Of a stretch of 5,975 bases of DNA, positions 1 through 5,116 are shown piece by piece. The stretch is from Pseudomonadota bacterium (GTDB taxonomy: Bacteria; Chloroflexota; Ktedonobacteria; Ktedonobacterales; JACDGC01). Made by a program: the position numbers and the translations under genes. How positions within the stretch are numbered: the first letter of the stretch is position 1; every line of letters starts with the position of its first letter. The notes under the pieces were generated by a model, which saw only the letters and a program-made list of their open reading frames with translations, ran no database searches and was not told the origin of the DNA. The stretch is taken from NCBI GenBank assembly GCA_021323815.1, contig JAJPKG010000271.1, positions 1-5,975 of the forward strand, read 5' to 3'.

Positions 1-730
1 CTTGCGGTACAGTGGAGGGCTGGGACTGCCCACGACCAACGGCTTTACGCCCTTCGTGGCAGAGATGCCCACCAGCAGCGATTCCCACGCGCCCTACTAT
101 GCGATCACGGTGATTGGCATCGAACCCAGCACCACTTATTGGCCCTCGTTCCTGCTCTCGACGAGGACTGCTGCGGCTATGGTCGGCCAGCCCTATCAGC
201 GCTATTTCGCCTACTACCTGCGCCTCCAGCCCGATGTCAGCGTGGCGCAAGCCAGTCTGGATATCGGGAGGGCGCTGCATTTAGGGCGACTTGGCGTCGC
301 CATCACCTCCCTGGTACCCGACACCCTCGACACCTTTACCGCCAACCTGACGATGTTCTTAACCGGCTACCTGGCGCTGGGGATGCTCTTTGGCGCGTTT
401 GCCATCGGCGTGATCGCCAGCCGGGCTGTCATCGAGCGACGGCAGCAGATTGGCATGGTGCGAGCGCTTGGCTTCTCACGGGCGCTGGTGCTGCGCGCCT
501 TCTTGCTGGAAACGGGCTTGCTCATCCTCGTCAGCCTGCTGATGGGGAGCCTGCTCGCATGGTGGCTGGTCTCCTCGATGGCTCGCCAGTTCGCGCAGGC
601 ACTGACCGTTCCCGTGATCCCGGTTGCCGCGCTGCTGCTGGGCAGCTTTATCGTCGTCGTGCTCTGCACGCTGGCACCCGCGCAGCGTGCGGCGCGCATC
701 CCTCCGGCTGAGGCGCTGCGCTACGAATAA
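1..730 (+). CDS. ABC transporter permease, FtsX/MacB type (C-terminal part)
   Basis: The frame is open from the left edge (codons begin at base 2) and stops at TAA 728-730; the true start lies upstream. About 242 residues are visible. The first ~110 residues look like the end of an extracytoplasmic domain. Three hydrophobic segments follow, at roughly residues 118-139, 164-190 and 205-224. Between the first two lies the cytosolic signature of FtsX-fold permeases, ERRQQIGMVRALGFSRA (residues 145-161), followed by the usual glutamate in FLLE (167-170). The protein ends in PPAEALRYE, the standard C-terminus of this family, so the 3' end is complete. Members of the family are transmembrane partners of an ATPase in MacB/LolCDE-like exporters or mechanotransmission systems. 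The substrate cannot be told from this part. The lipoprotein gene 45 nt downstream on the same strand may be co-transcribed. Family assignment is secure; substrate is unknown. Confidence 0.9.
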   Translation, partial: LRYSGGLGLPTTNGFTPFVAEMPTSSDSHAPYYAITVIGIEPSTTYWPSFLLSTRTAAAMVGQPYQRYFAYYLRLQPDVSVAQASLDIGRALHLGRLGVAITSLVPDTLDTFTANLTMFLTGYLALGMLFGAFAIGVIASRAVIERRQQIGMVRALGFSRALVLRAFLLETGLLILVSLLMGSLLAWWLVSSMARQFAQALTVPVIPVAALLLGSFIVVVLCTLAPAQRAARIPPAEALRYE

Positions 731-734
731 CAGT

Positions 735-751
735 GGTCGCGCACTGCGACC
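735..751. other. Small GC-rich hairpin between permease and lipoprotein genes
   Basis: GGTCGC (735-740) and GCGACC (746-751) are perfect inverted repeats around a 5-nt loop. An alternative pairing, CAGTG (731-735) with CACTG (742-746), overlaps it. There is no T-run after the stem, so a simple intrinsic terminator is not supported. It could be a weak attenuator, an mRNA processing site, or chance in GC-rich sequence. Confidence 0.3.
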
Positions 752-763
752 CTCACACAAATG

Positions 764-772
764 AAAGGTGAT
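764..772 (+). promoter_or_regulatory. Ribosome binding site selecting the lipoprotein start at 776
   Basis: AAAGGTGAT lies 764-772, with its AGGTG core 5 nt before ATG 776. The in-frame ATG at 761 has no purine-rich sequence before it (GACCCTCACACAA). The motif therefore favours 776 as the start and makes the longer reading from 761 unlikely. Confidence 0.6.
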
Positions 773-775
773 TGT

Positions 776-1297
776 ATGTTTTGCCAACATCGTCTGTCCT
801 GCTCTTTACGCTGTGTCGTCACAGGCATGAGTCTGTGCTTGTTGTTTGTCAGCCTGGGAGCACTGCTGGTGGGCTGCCAGGGAGGATCATCCGCACCCGG
901 CGCAGCTACCACCAGCACGCCAGCCAAAGGCAGCGGCAGCTTACCGGGGGACAGTGATCCCCAGATCTATTGGGATACGATCAAGCAGCAGGTGGCCCAG
1001 GGATTACATCGCTCTGTCGCTGATCTAACGGCACTCTGGGGTATGTCTCCTGGCGGTGGTCAGAAAGGCAGCAATCCTCCGGCGGCAGTGACCATCTCGG
1101 ATGTCGCCACGCAAGAAGGCTTGACGCGGGACCAGTTAACCTCGCTGGAACTCAATGCGATTCAGGCTGCCTGTACTCAACTGGTTCACCAGGGGGCGCT
1201 GACCCAGGCTCAGGCTGATGCGCGGATGCAGGAGATACGCGGTTGGAGCCTTTCCGATCTGGACGGGTACATCATGTATGCGTTTAATGCTCATTGA
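776..1297 (+). CDS. Small secreted lipoprotein with a helical C-terminal domain
   Basis: From ATG 776 the product has 173 residues and ends at TGA 1295-1297. It begins with a type II signal peptide: Arg at 6 and 12, a hydrophobic stretch at about 14-31, and the lipobox LVGC at 31-34. Cys34 would therefore be acylated and anchored outside the membrane. A Gly/Ser/Thr/Pro-rich linker follows (about 35-58). The C-terminal ~110 residues are helical and contain ISDVATQEGLTRDQLTSLEL and GALTQAQADARMQEI. This pattern resembles the short repeated helical units of many Chloroflexota and Actinobacteria secreted proteins, where a 'VAxxxGLTxDQL' phrase is followed by 'LTQAQADxxxxxI'; that resemblance is from memory. 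No catalytic motif is seen and the function is unknown. Being 45 nt behind the permease gene, it may be a surface partner of that transporter, but this is only positional inference. Confidence 0.8.
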   Translation: MFCQHRLSCSLRCVVTGMSLCLLFVSLGALLVGCQGGSSAPGAATTSTPAKGSGSLPGDSDPQIYWDTIKQQVAQGLHRSVADLTALWGMSPGGGQKGSNPPAAVTISDVATQEGLTRDQLTSLELNAIQAACTQLVHQGALTQAQADARMQEIRGWSLSDLDGYIMYAFNAH

Positions 1298-1324
1298 GGG
1301 CATGGCGTGTTGATCGGGGCTGGA

Positions 1325-1352
1325 ACGCGCCAGAGATCATGTGATGGCGCGT
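1325..1352. other. Inverted repeat after lipoprotein gene
   Basis: ACGCGCCA (1325-1332) and TGGCGCGT (1345-1352) form a perfect 8-bp stem with a 12-nt loop, starting 27 nt after the lipoprotein stop. The following bases are C-rich rather than T-rich, so a canonical intrinsic terminator is not shown. It may be a 3'-end stabiliser or factor-dependent terminator of the upstream gene, or debris at the edge of the transposase remnant. Confidence 0.4.
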
Positions 1353-1369
1353 CTCCCCCATATCCCTCA

Positions 1370-1970
1370 GAAGCAGGCACTCCCGACGAGCAGACGACGG
1401 TTCCCAAACCGACGCTTGCCAAGCAAATGCTCGAACGGGCTTTCGCGCATGGCGTCCAAGCGGCTTGGGTGAGGGGAGATACGGTGTATGGCGGCGACTA
1501 CAAGTTGCGCGCCTGGTTGAAAGCGCGCCAGCAACCGTATGTACTCGTCGTCCCCAGCAATCAGCAGGTGAGACTCGCATCCAGCGCTGAACCGGTCGTC
1601 ACGCAGTGGGTTCCCCAAACGTGGCACCGCCTTTCCGCCGAGGAAGGCAGCTAGATGCCGCGCTGGGACGATTGGGCTTGGCAGGCGCTGCCATTTCGTG
1701 ATTTGCCGCCAGGCTGGCAGCAATGGCTGCTGGCACGGCGCAGCATCAGCCAGCCGGACGAGATCGCCTATTATTTCGCCTTTGCTCCAGTCACGGTGAC
1801 GTTGGAAGAAGTCATCCGCGCCGCTGGGACGCGCTGGCAGGTCGAAGCAGGCTTTGAACTGAGCAAGCAAGGTGCTGGCCTGGTCGGCCTGGCGACGACG
1901 GCATCAGGCGCGCGCCAAGCGCCCCACATCAAATGTCGTGCCGCCCGCTTTCAATAAGCGGCGGCTGTAG
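1370..1970 (+). pseudogene. IS701-family transposase remnant (N-terminus lost, nonsense codon, internal deletion)
   Basis: Translation from about 1370 matches the middle of IS701-type DDE transposases: KPTLAKQMLERAF, then AWVRGDTVYGGDYKLRAWL, which carries the second catalytic Asp in GDxVYG (codon 1478-1480). Next comes the region around RWQVEAGFELSK, where R-(3)-E-(6)-K spacing is kept (Glu codon 1844-1846). The part with the first catalytic Asp is absent. An in-frame TAG at 1652-1654 interrupts the frame where relatives usually have Lys-Gly, so AAG to TAG is a likely single change. After about 1862-1871 homology jumps to the +1 frame: VLAWSAWRRRHQARAKR (1872-1922), the typical extreme C-terminus of these transposases, ending at TAG 1968-1970. 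The segment usually present between (starting VGLDQYEVR) is missing. No flanking terminal inverted repeats were recognised. The element cannot be active. Family identification is by recalled motifs. Confidence 0.82.
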
Positions 1971-2033
1971 TATGAGGGGGTTGAAACCGGGATCGAGTGG
2001 CAGCCATGCTATATAGGAGTCCACGAAGGCGAC

Positions 2034-2123
2034 GGGCGAGGTATGCCATCGCCCCTACATGGCGGCGAAGCCTGTAGGGGCGAATGTATTCACCGGCTGA
2101 AGGAAGTAGGGGAGCATTTCCCC
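2034..2123. repeat. Cluster of short palindromes (REP-like intergenic element)
   Basis: Several inverted repeats are packed in 90 bp. The strongest is TCGCCCCTACA (2049-2059) with TGTAGGGGCGA (2073-2083), a perfect 11-bp stem around a 13-nt loop. Its left arm can also pair with GGGCGA (2034-2039) to give a competing hairpin ending at 2054. The right arm overlaps an imperfect pair, GGCGAAT with ATTCACC (to 2094). GGGGA (2109-2113) with TCCCC (2119-2123) forms a further small stem. The GTAGGGGCGA-type palindrome is, to my knowledge, common as a dispersed intergenic repeat in several bacterial phyla. There is no credible coding frame here. Confidence 0.6.
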
Positions 2124-2129
2124 AGGGCA

Positions 2130-2178
2130 CGGCCCAGAGGGCTTTCTATTTCGAGCTGGGTGGCTTTAGACCCCGGCG
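2130..2178 (-). repeat. Palindromic intergenic element, copy B (downstream of MOSC gene)
   Basis: Read on the minus strand, this 49-bp stretch aligns with 4155-4202 on the plus strand, with about 41 identical positions and one 1-base gap. Shared blocks include CGCCGGGG, CTAAA, GCTCG and GAAAGCCCTC followed by GGG. The first hairpin is partly eroded here. The second small hairpin (GCCC-TCT-GGGC) is kept. It begins 24 nt after the MOSC stop and reads in the direction of that gene, as copy A does relative to the VOC gene. A REP-like repeat or a terminator/mRNA-end element are the two obvious interpretations. Confidence 0.65.
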
Positions 2179-2201
2179 GAATGGCAGCGCAGGGTGCGGC
2201 A

Positions 2202-3008
2202 TCACTCCATGACGCGCACCGGGTCGCCCACGCGCAGCGCTGCACCGGCACCAGAAACCAGCAGTAGGTTTTGCCCAAACAGCACCTTGCTGCCCTGTTT
2301 GCGGAAGGTCGCCAGCGTGCGCAGTGGCTCCTTGCCATCCACCACACCGCGCTCAGGGTCCACGCGCGGAATGTCGCAGCGGGCGCACGGCTTGACGGGC
2401 GTGAAAACGGCATCCCCGATCTGCACGCGCCGCCACGTGTCCTCAGCGAACGGCACGCCGCCCCCCACGACAAGGTTTGGGCGAAAACGGTTCATCGGCA
2501 AGGGCGATTCTAGGCGACGATTCAGGTCATCCAGCGATGCCTGGCCGATCAGCAGAAAGGGATAGCCGTCGGCAAAGCTGACAATGTCGCCAGGCGGTGC
2601 ATAGCGCAGATCGACCTGGCGCTTGGTGGATTCCGGCATCATCACCAGATGACATGCGACATCCAGAAAACGACTGAACCACAGGTCAGCCTCGCGGCTC
2701 ACGCCCTGCGCCATCACCGTGTCATTCCAGATGCGCACCTCGTGCAGCTTGCCCTCAGGCGCATAGGATACCAGCAACGGCTCGCCCTCAGGGGCAACGC
2801 ACAGCAGGCCGTGCGGCGTCAGGCTGACACCCACCAATGCCATGCGCGGATATTCCCGCTGCGTCATGAACTCGCCGACATTGTCCACCAGCATCCAGCG
2901 CCGGTCGAAGGCCAACCCGCGCGGCTCAATCACGGCTTCTTCCAGCGCGATGCCTCGCAATGACTTGACTGGATAGATCGTGATCGCGCTCAATTGCATC
3001 TCAGGCAT
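2202..3008 (-). CDS. MOSC domain protein with N-terminal beta-barrel domain (YcbX/mARC-like)
   Basis: The product has 268 residues. The N-terminal MOSC beta-barrel domain is at about 4-120, starting with the typical ITIYPVKSLRGI (9-20) and GLAFDRRWMLVD (31-42). The MOSC domain is at about 130-266, with DGYPFLLIGQASLDDLN (147-163), MNRFRPNLVV (172-181), and the hallmark KPCARCDIPRVDPERG (206-221) with Cys208 and Cys211, then FGQN (244-247). Relatives bind a sulfurated molybdenum cofactor; YcbX and eukaryotic mARC reduce N-hydroxylated compounds such as 6-hydroxylaminopurine, usually with a separate electron donor. No fused ferredoxin domain is present here, so an external reductase would be needed. 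ATG 3008 is preceded by GGGGTGA, which also contains the upstream gene's stop codon, indicating translational coupling. An alternative start is the ATG three codons further in (2999). Family is secure; substrate is inferred. Confidence 0.9.
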   Translation of the reverse strand: MPEMQLSAITIYPVKSLRGIALEEAVIEPRGLAFDRRWMLVDNVGEFMTQREYPRMALVGVSLTPHGLLCVAPEGEPLLVSYAPEGKLHEVRIWNDTVMAQGVSREADLWFSRFLDVACHLVMMPESTKRQVDLRYAPPGDIVSFADGYPFLLIGQASLDDLNRRLESPLPMNRFRPNLVVGGGVPFAEDTWRRVQIGDAVFTPVKPCARCDIPRVDPERGVVDGKEPLRTLATFRKQGSKVLFGQNLLLVSGAGAALRVGDPVRVME

Positions 3009-3011
3009 TGC

Positions 3012-3314
3012 TCACCCCAGCAGCTTCGGTTGCGTCGTCGTCGCGTCGGTGAAACGCGGCGCGGCATGCACATCATAATCCATCCCATAGACGCGCTTGA
3101 GTTGCGCAATGCGCTGCAAAATGGCATCATCGAACGGCAGGGCATGGTCAAAGGCATGCAGCACCAAGCTTTCCAGCAACTCGCCCAGCGAAATATCGTG
3201 ATATTCCGCCACCGCTTTCAGCACCTTGACCATGCGCTTTTCCATCTTCACGCCGATCTGAATCCGCTCGGCAAAAGGATCGCTGAGATCGCGCTCGCCG
3301 TTACCCCTGGGCAT
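3012..3314 (-). CDS. Ribbon-helix-helix-like small protein of unknown function
   Basis: The product has 100 residues. A short strand RIQIGV (17-22) is followed by a helix at about 24-39 (MEKRMVKVLKAVAEYHD) and a second at 42-54 (SLGELLESLVLHAF). This order is that of a ribbon-helix-helix DNA-binding fold. The tail (61-90, FDDAILQRIAQLKRVYGMDYDVHA) is longer than in classic CopG/Arc proteins. A family with this 'KMEKRxVKVLKAxAEYHD...YGxDYDVHA' pattern is familiar to me as a conserved hypothetical in Actinobacteria and Chloroflexota, without assigned function. ATG 3314 is supported by AGAAAGGAA (3321-3329), whose GGA is 7 nt from the start. The stop is 3 nt before the MOSC start, so the two are almost certainly one operon. 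An autoregulator of the operon or of the divergent VOC gene is a reasonable guess, not shown. Confidence 0.75.
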   Translation of the reverse strand: MPRGNGERDLSDPFAERIQIGVKMEKRMVKVLKAVAEYHDISLGELLESLVLHAFDHALPFDDAILQRIAQLKRVYGMDYDVHAAPRFTDATTTQPKLLG

Positions 3315-3354
3315 GTTCCGTTCCTTTCTGATCTGCTACACCGTCATTCCTTGC

Positions 3355-3360
3355 ATAATA
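3355..3360 (-). promoter_or_regulatory. Possible -10 element for the RHH-MOSC operon
   Basis: TATTAT reads on the minus strand at 3360-3355, 40 nt before the RHH-like start, in an AT-rich stretch between two divergent genes. No good -35 box is found at 16-18 nt spacing, so this is a weak call. Confidence 0.3.
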
Positions 3361-3436
3361 CAAGAATGTCCATAGCAACACATATACACCTGGACCAAAT
3401 GGATATGCATTGTAGGATAAACGGTCGCGCGGCATC

Positions 3437-3466
3437 TTGCCATGCACGCACAGAGCCGGCTATAAT
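3437..3466 (+). promoter_or_regulatory. Near-consensus sigma-70 promoter of the VOC gene, probably leaderless
   Basis: TTGCCA (3437-3442) and a perfect TATAAT (3461-3466) are separated by 18 bp. Transcription would be expected about 7 bp after the -10 box, at 3473-3474, which is exactly the ATG at 3474. No Shine-Dalgarno sequence precedes either this ATG or the one at 3480. The arrangement predicts a leaderless mRNA. Confidence 0.7.
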
Positions 3467-3473
3467 ATTGGGC

Positions 3474-3935
3474 ATGGATATGAAATTAGAACTCGTCGCC
3501 GTCCCCGTCTCAGACGTAGACCACGCCATCGATTTTTACGCCAACAGAGTTGGCTTTCACCTGGATCATGACTATACGGTCAACGAGCAGCTTCGTTTTG
3601 TGCAGTTGACGCCGCCCGGTTCAGCGTGTTCCATTGCCATCGGCAAAGGGATCTCGAAGATGCAGCCGGGATCGCTCGTCGGCTTGCAGATGGTGATCGC
3701 CGACGCGCAACAAGCGCACGACGAATTGCTCAGCCGGGGCGTGGAGGTCAGTGAGGTGGACGTTCAACCCTGGGGGAAATTCGTCTATTTCAGCGATCCT
3801 GATGGGAACGGATGGTCCCTTCAGGAGCTTCCGCCTCGTCCCAGCGCAACACCGGCAACGACCGGCAGGGCATCCGCAAAGACAGCTACCAAAACGCCCA
3901 CAAAGCCGCGCAAGCGCAAAACGACAACCACATAG
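3474..3935 (+). CDS. VOC (glyoxalase/bleomycin-resistance fold) protein with basic tail
   Basis: From ATG 3474 the product has 153 residues; ATG 3480 is an alternative. The reading frame is open further upstream (to 2994), but that part runs antisense to the RHH/MOSC genes and is not coding. Residues 4-119 form one VOC module: LELVAVPVSDVDHAIDFY (5-22), VGFHLD, then FVQLTPPGSACSIAIG (42-57), and the closing FSDPDGNGWSLQE (106-118), where Glu118 is at the usual metal-ligand position of the last strand. The position of the first-strand His of glyoxalase I is occupied by a hydrophobic residue, so metal binding is uncertain. Residues 120-153 are a low-complexity tail rich in Pro, Thr, Lys and Arg (AKTATKTPTKPRKRKTTTT), resembling histone H1-like tails. 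Relatives are small-molecule lyases, dioxygenases or binding/resistance proteins; the substrate is unknown. The gene diverges from the RHH-MOSC operon. Confidence 0.85.
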   Translation: MDMKLELVAVPVSDVDHAIDFYANRVGFHLDHDYTVNEQLRFVQLTPPGSACSIAIGKGISKMQPGSLVGLQMVIADAQQAHDELLSRGVEVSEVDVQPWGKFVYFSDPDGNGWSLQELPPRPSATPATTGRASAKTATKTPTKPRKRKTTTT

Positions 3936-3937
3936 CG

Positions 3938-3954
3938 CGCTGGGAGAGCCAGCG
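3938..3954 (+). terminator. Hairpin directly after the VOC stop codon
   Basis: CGCTGG (3938-3943), loop GAGAG, and CCAGCG (3949-3954) form a perfect 6-bp GC-rich stem starting 2 nt after the TAG. No T-tract follows, so termination is not proven; it may protect the mRNA 3' end instead. Confidence 0.4.
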
Positions 3955-4046
3955 GGTGATGAAGGTTGCCCCAATAGAGCGGACAGCACACGGCCGGAGC
4001 ACCGGGAGAGTGAGGGAAAGCGCCAACTCTCGCGGCACGATGCCGG

Positions 4047-4164
4047 CACAGTCGCCGGGGGCAGGCGCTTCCCCTCGCGCCACAGTCGCCGGGGGCAGGC
4101 GCTTCCCCTCGCGCCACAGTCGCCGGGGGCAGGCGCTTCCCCTCGCGCCACAGTCGCCGGGGGC
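4047..4164. repeat. 34-bp perfect tandem repeat, 3.5 copies
   Basis: Three identical 34-bp units lie at 4047-4080, 4081-4114 and 4115-4148. A fourth, partial copy of 16 bp (4149-4164) runs into the palindromic element. Each unit begins CACAGTCGCCGGGGGC and ends CCCCTCGCGC, with short self-complementary arms (GGCGC and GCGCC across the unit boundary). The unit length is not a multiple of three, so it is not a protein repeat. Perfect identity suggests recent expansion by slippage or unequal exchange. There are no spacers, so it is not a CRISPR array. Confidence 0.9.
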
Positions 4165-4202
4165 TAAACCCCCCGGCTCGCAAAAGAAAGCCCTCCGGGC
4201 TG
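4155..4202 (+). repeat. Palindromic intergenic element, copy A
   Basis: GCCGGGGG (4156-4163) pairs perfectly with CCCCCGGC (4170-4177) across a 6-nt loop. After an A-rich link (CAAAAGAAA) comes a second small stem, AGCCC (4189-4193) with GGGCT (4197-4201). The two-stem layout and most bases recur in inverse orientation at 2130-2178. Its first 10 bases are also the shared part of the adjacent tandem unit, so the array appears to have grown from, or into, this element. A bidirectional terminator or REP-like repeat is possible; no T-run is present. Confidence 0.7.
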
Positions 4203-4393
4203 CTGACCGCCGTACACGGTAAGAGTGCATAACGCACCGGGCGTCCTGGTCACGCGCTGTCCGCCCAATATGTTCAAATCTCATGAGTCGTCGGCTCTCT
4301 CGCTTATCTTTGAATCACGTTATGACTTCTCGCCTCTATACCTGAGCTTGGCATAATCTCTACAAAGAGCGAAAAAAGCGAGATCTAACAAAA

Positions 4394-5116
4394 ATGCTCA
4401 TGCCGACACGCGACAACGCCATTCGGGAATGGCTGGACGCGCCGGAAATCGATGCGGACGCGCTGCGGCTGAACCTGCGCGATATCCGGCGCATCAATTT
4501 CCTGCTAGGATGGACGGCGTTCGCCACGCGCTTCGTCGCCCGTCAGGTGCGCGGGCGGCACCTGCGCGCTTTCTCGCTGCTGGATGTTGCTTCCGGCTCA
4601 GCGGATATTCCCCTCGCCATTGCGCGCTGGGCAGAGCGAGCGGGCATCAGCGCGCAGATCGCCGCGTCGGATATCAATCCCGCCATCGTTGCGGTGGCGC
4701 GGGAGCAAGGGGCACATGTTCCAGGGTTTCGCGCTGAAGTGCAAGACGCCCTGAACCTCACCCACCCCGCCGGCAGCTTCGATTTCGCGCTCTGCACGCT
4801 GGCACTGCACCATTTCCCCCCCGCGACGGCGGTGGGCATCTTGCGCGAGATGGCGCGGGTGGCGCGCCAGGTGATTCTCTTCGACGTGGAACGTTCCTGG
4901 CCGGCATACGTGGGCGCGGCAGCGCTGACGCGACTGCTGCTGATGCATCCCATGACGCGGCATGACGCCCCCGCCTCGGTGCGCCGCGCTTACACCGCGC
5001 CGGAACTGCGCTCGCTGGCGCGCCATGCCGGACTGCGCAACGCGCGCGTGTGGGTCGGCTTCCCCTTTCGCCTGGCGCTCAGTGCCAGCGGACAAAAGAC
5101 GAGAGCAGAACGATGA
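4394..5116 (+). CDS. Class I SAM-dependent methyltransferase
   Basis: The product has 240 residues. A helical N-terminal lead (about 1-57, with DALRLNLRDIRRINFLLG at 22-39) precedes a Rossmann-type methyltransferase fold. Motif I is LLDVASGSADIP (62-73). The acidic residue ending the second strand is Asp93 in ASDINP. DALNL (118-122) contacts the adenine side, and motif IV is FDFALCTLALHHFPP (129-143). The C-terminal half, with YTAPELRSLARHAGL (200-214), is typical of UbiE/small-molecule C- or O-methyltransferases. The start is ATG 4394 or ATG 4400; neither has a strong Shine-Dalgarno sequence. Its stop overlaps the next gene's start (ATGA, 5113-5116), so the two proteins are made together. 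Similar pairs occur beside type III polyketide synthases and isoprenoid-lipid genes, as recalled; the acceptor molecule cannot be read from the sequence. Confidence 0.88.
   Translation: MLMPTRDNAIREWLDAPEIDADALRLNLRDIRRINFLLGWTAFATRFVARQVRGRHLRAFSLLDVASGSADIPLAIARWAERAGISAQIAASDINPAIVAVAREQGAHVPGFRAEVQDALNLTHPAGSFDFALCTLALHHFPPATAVGILREMARVARQVILFDVERSWPAYVGAAALTRLLLMHPMTRHDAPASVRRAYTAPELRSLARHAGLRNARVWVGFPFRLALSASGQKTRAER

Larger units (their letters stand above)
3936..4393. other. 458-bp spacer without a gene, holding repeats
   Basis: No credible coding frame is present; the open frames seen on both strands simply traverse the 34-bp repeats in different phases. The spacer holds a hairpin right after the VOC stop, the tandem array and palindromic element described separately, and from about 4205 an AT-richer stretch that should contain the promoter of the methyltransferase operon. 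Within it CATAAT (4352-4357) could be a -10 box, but no convincing -35 accompanies it. An 8-bp inverted pair, TCTCGCTT (4298-4305) and AAGCGAGA (4376-4383), brackets this region and may be chance. Confidence 0.6.

Noticed and set aside
761..775. Longer start of the lipoprotein at ATG 761
   Set aside because: There is no ribosome binding site before it, whereas AAAGGTGAT is correctly placed for ATG 776. The extra codons largely consist of that site.
1652..1657. TAG-ATG junction as a programmed readthrough or re-initiation signal in the transposase
   Set aside because: The transposase already lacks its N-terminus and a large internal segment, so a point nonsense mutation in a decaying gene is the simpler explanation.
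2994..3473. N-terminal extension of the VOC reading frame back to 2994
   Set aside because: It runs antisense through the RHH-like gene and its upstream region, carries no VOC homology, and a strong promoter at 3437-3466 lies inside it.
4047..4164. Possible CRISPR array
   Set aside because: The units are directly contiguous with no variable spacers, and no cas gene is nearby.
3621..4284. Overlapping minus- and plus-strand frames with apparent protein repeats (ARGEAPAPGDCG and similar)
   Set aside because: They are translations of the 34-bp DNA tandem repeat. Because 34 is not a multiple of 3, all three phases appear in turn, which is not how coding repeats behave.
4358..4369. CTCT-ACAA-AGAG hairpin upstream of the methyltransferase as a regulatory element
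   Set aside because: A 4-bp stem is too short to be meaningful without conservation data.
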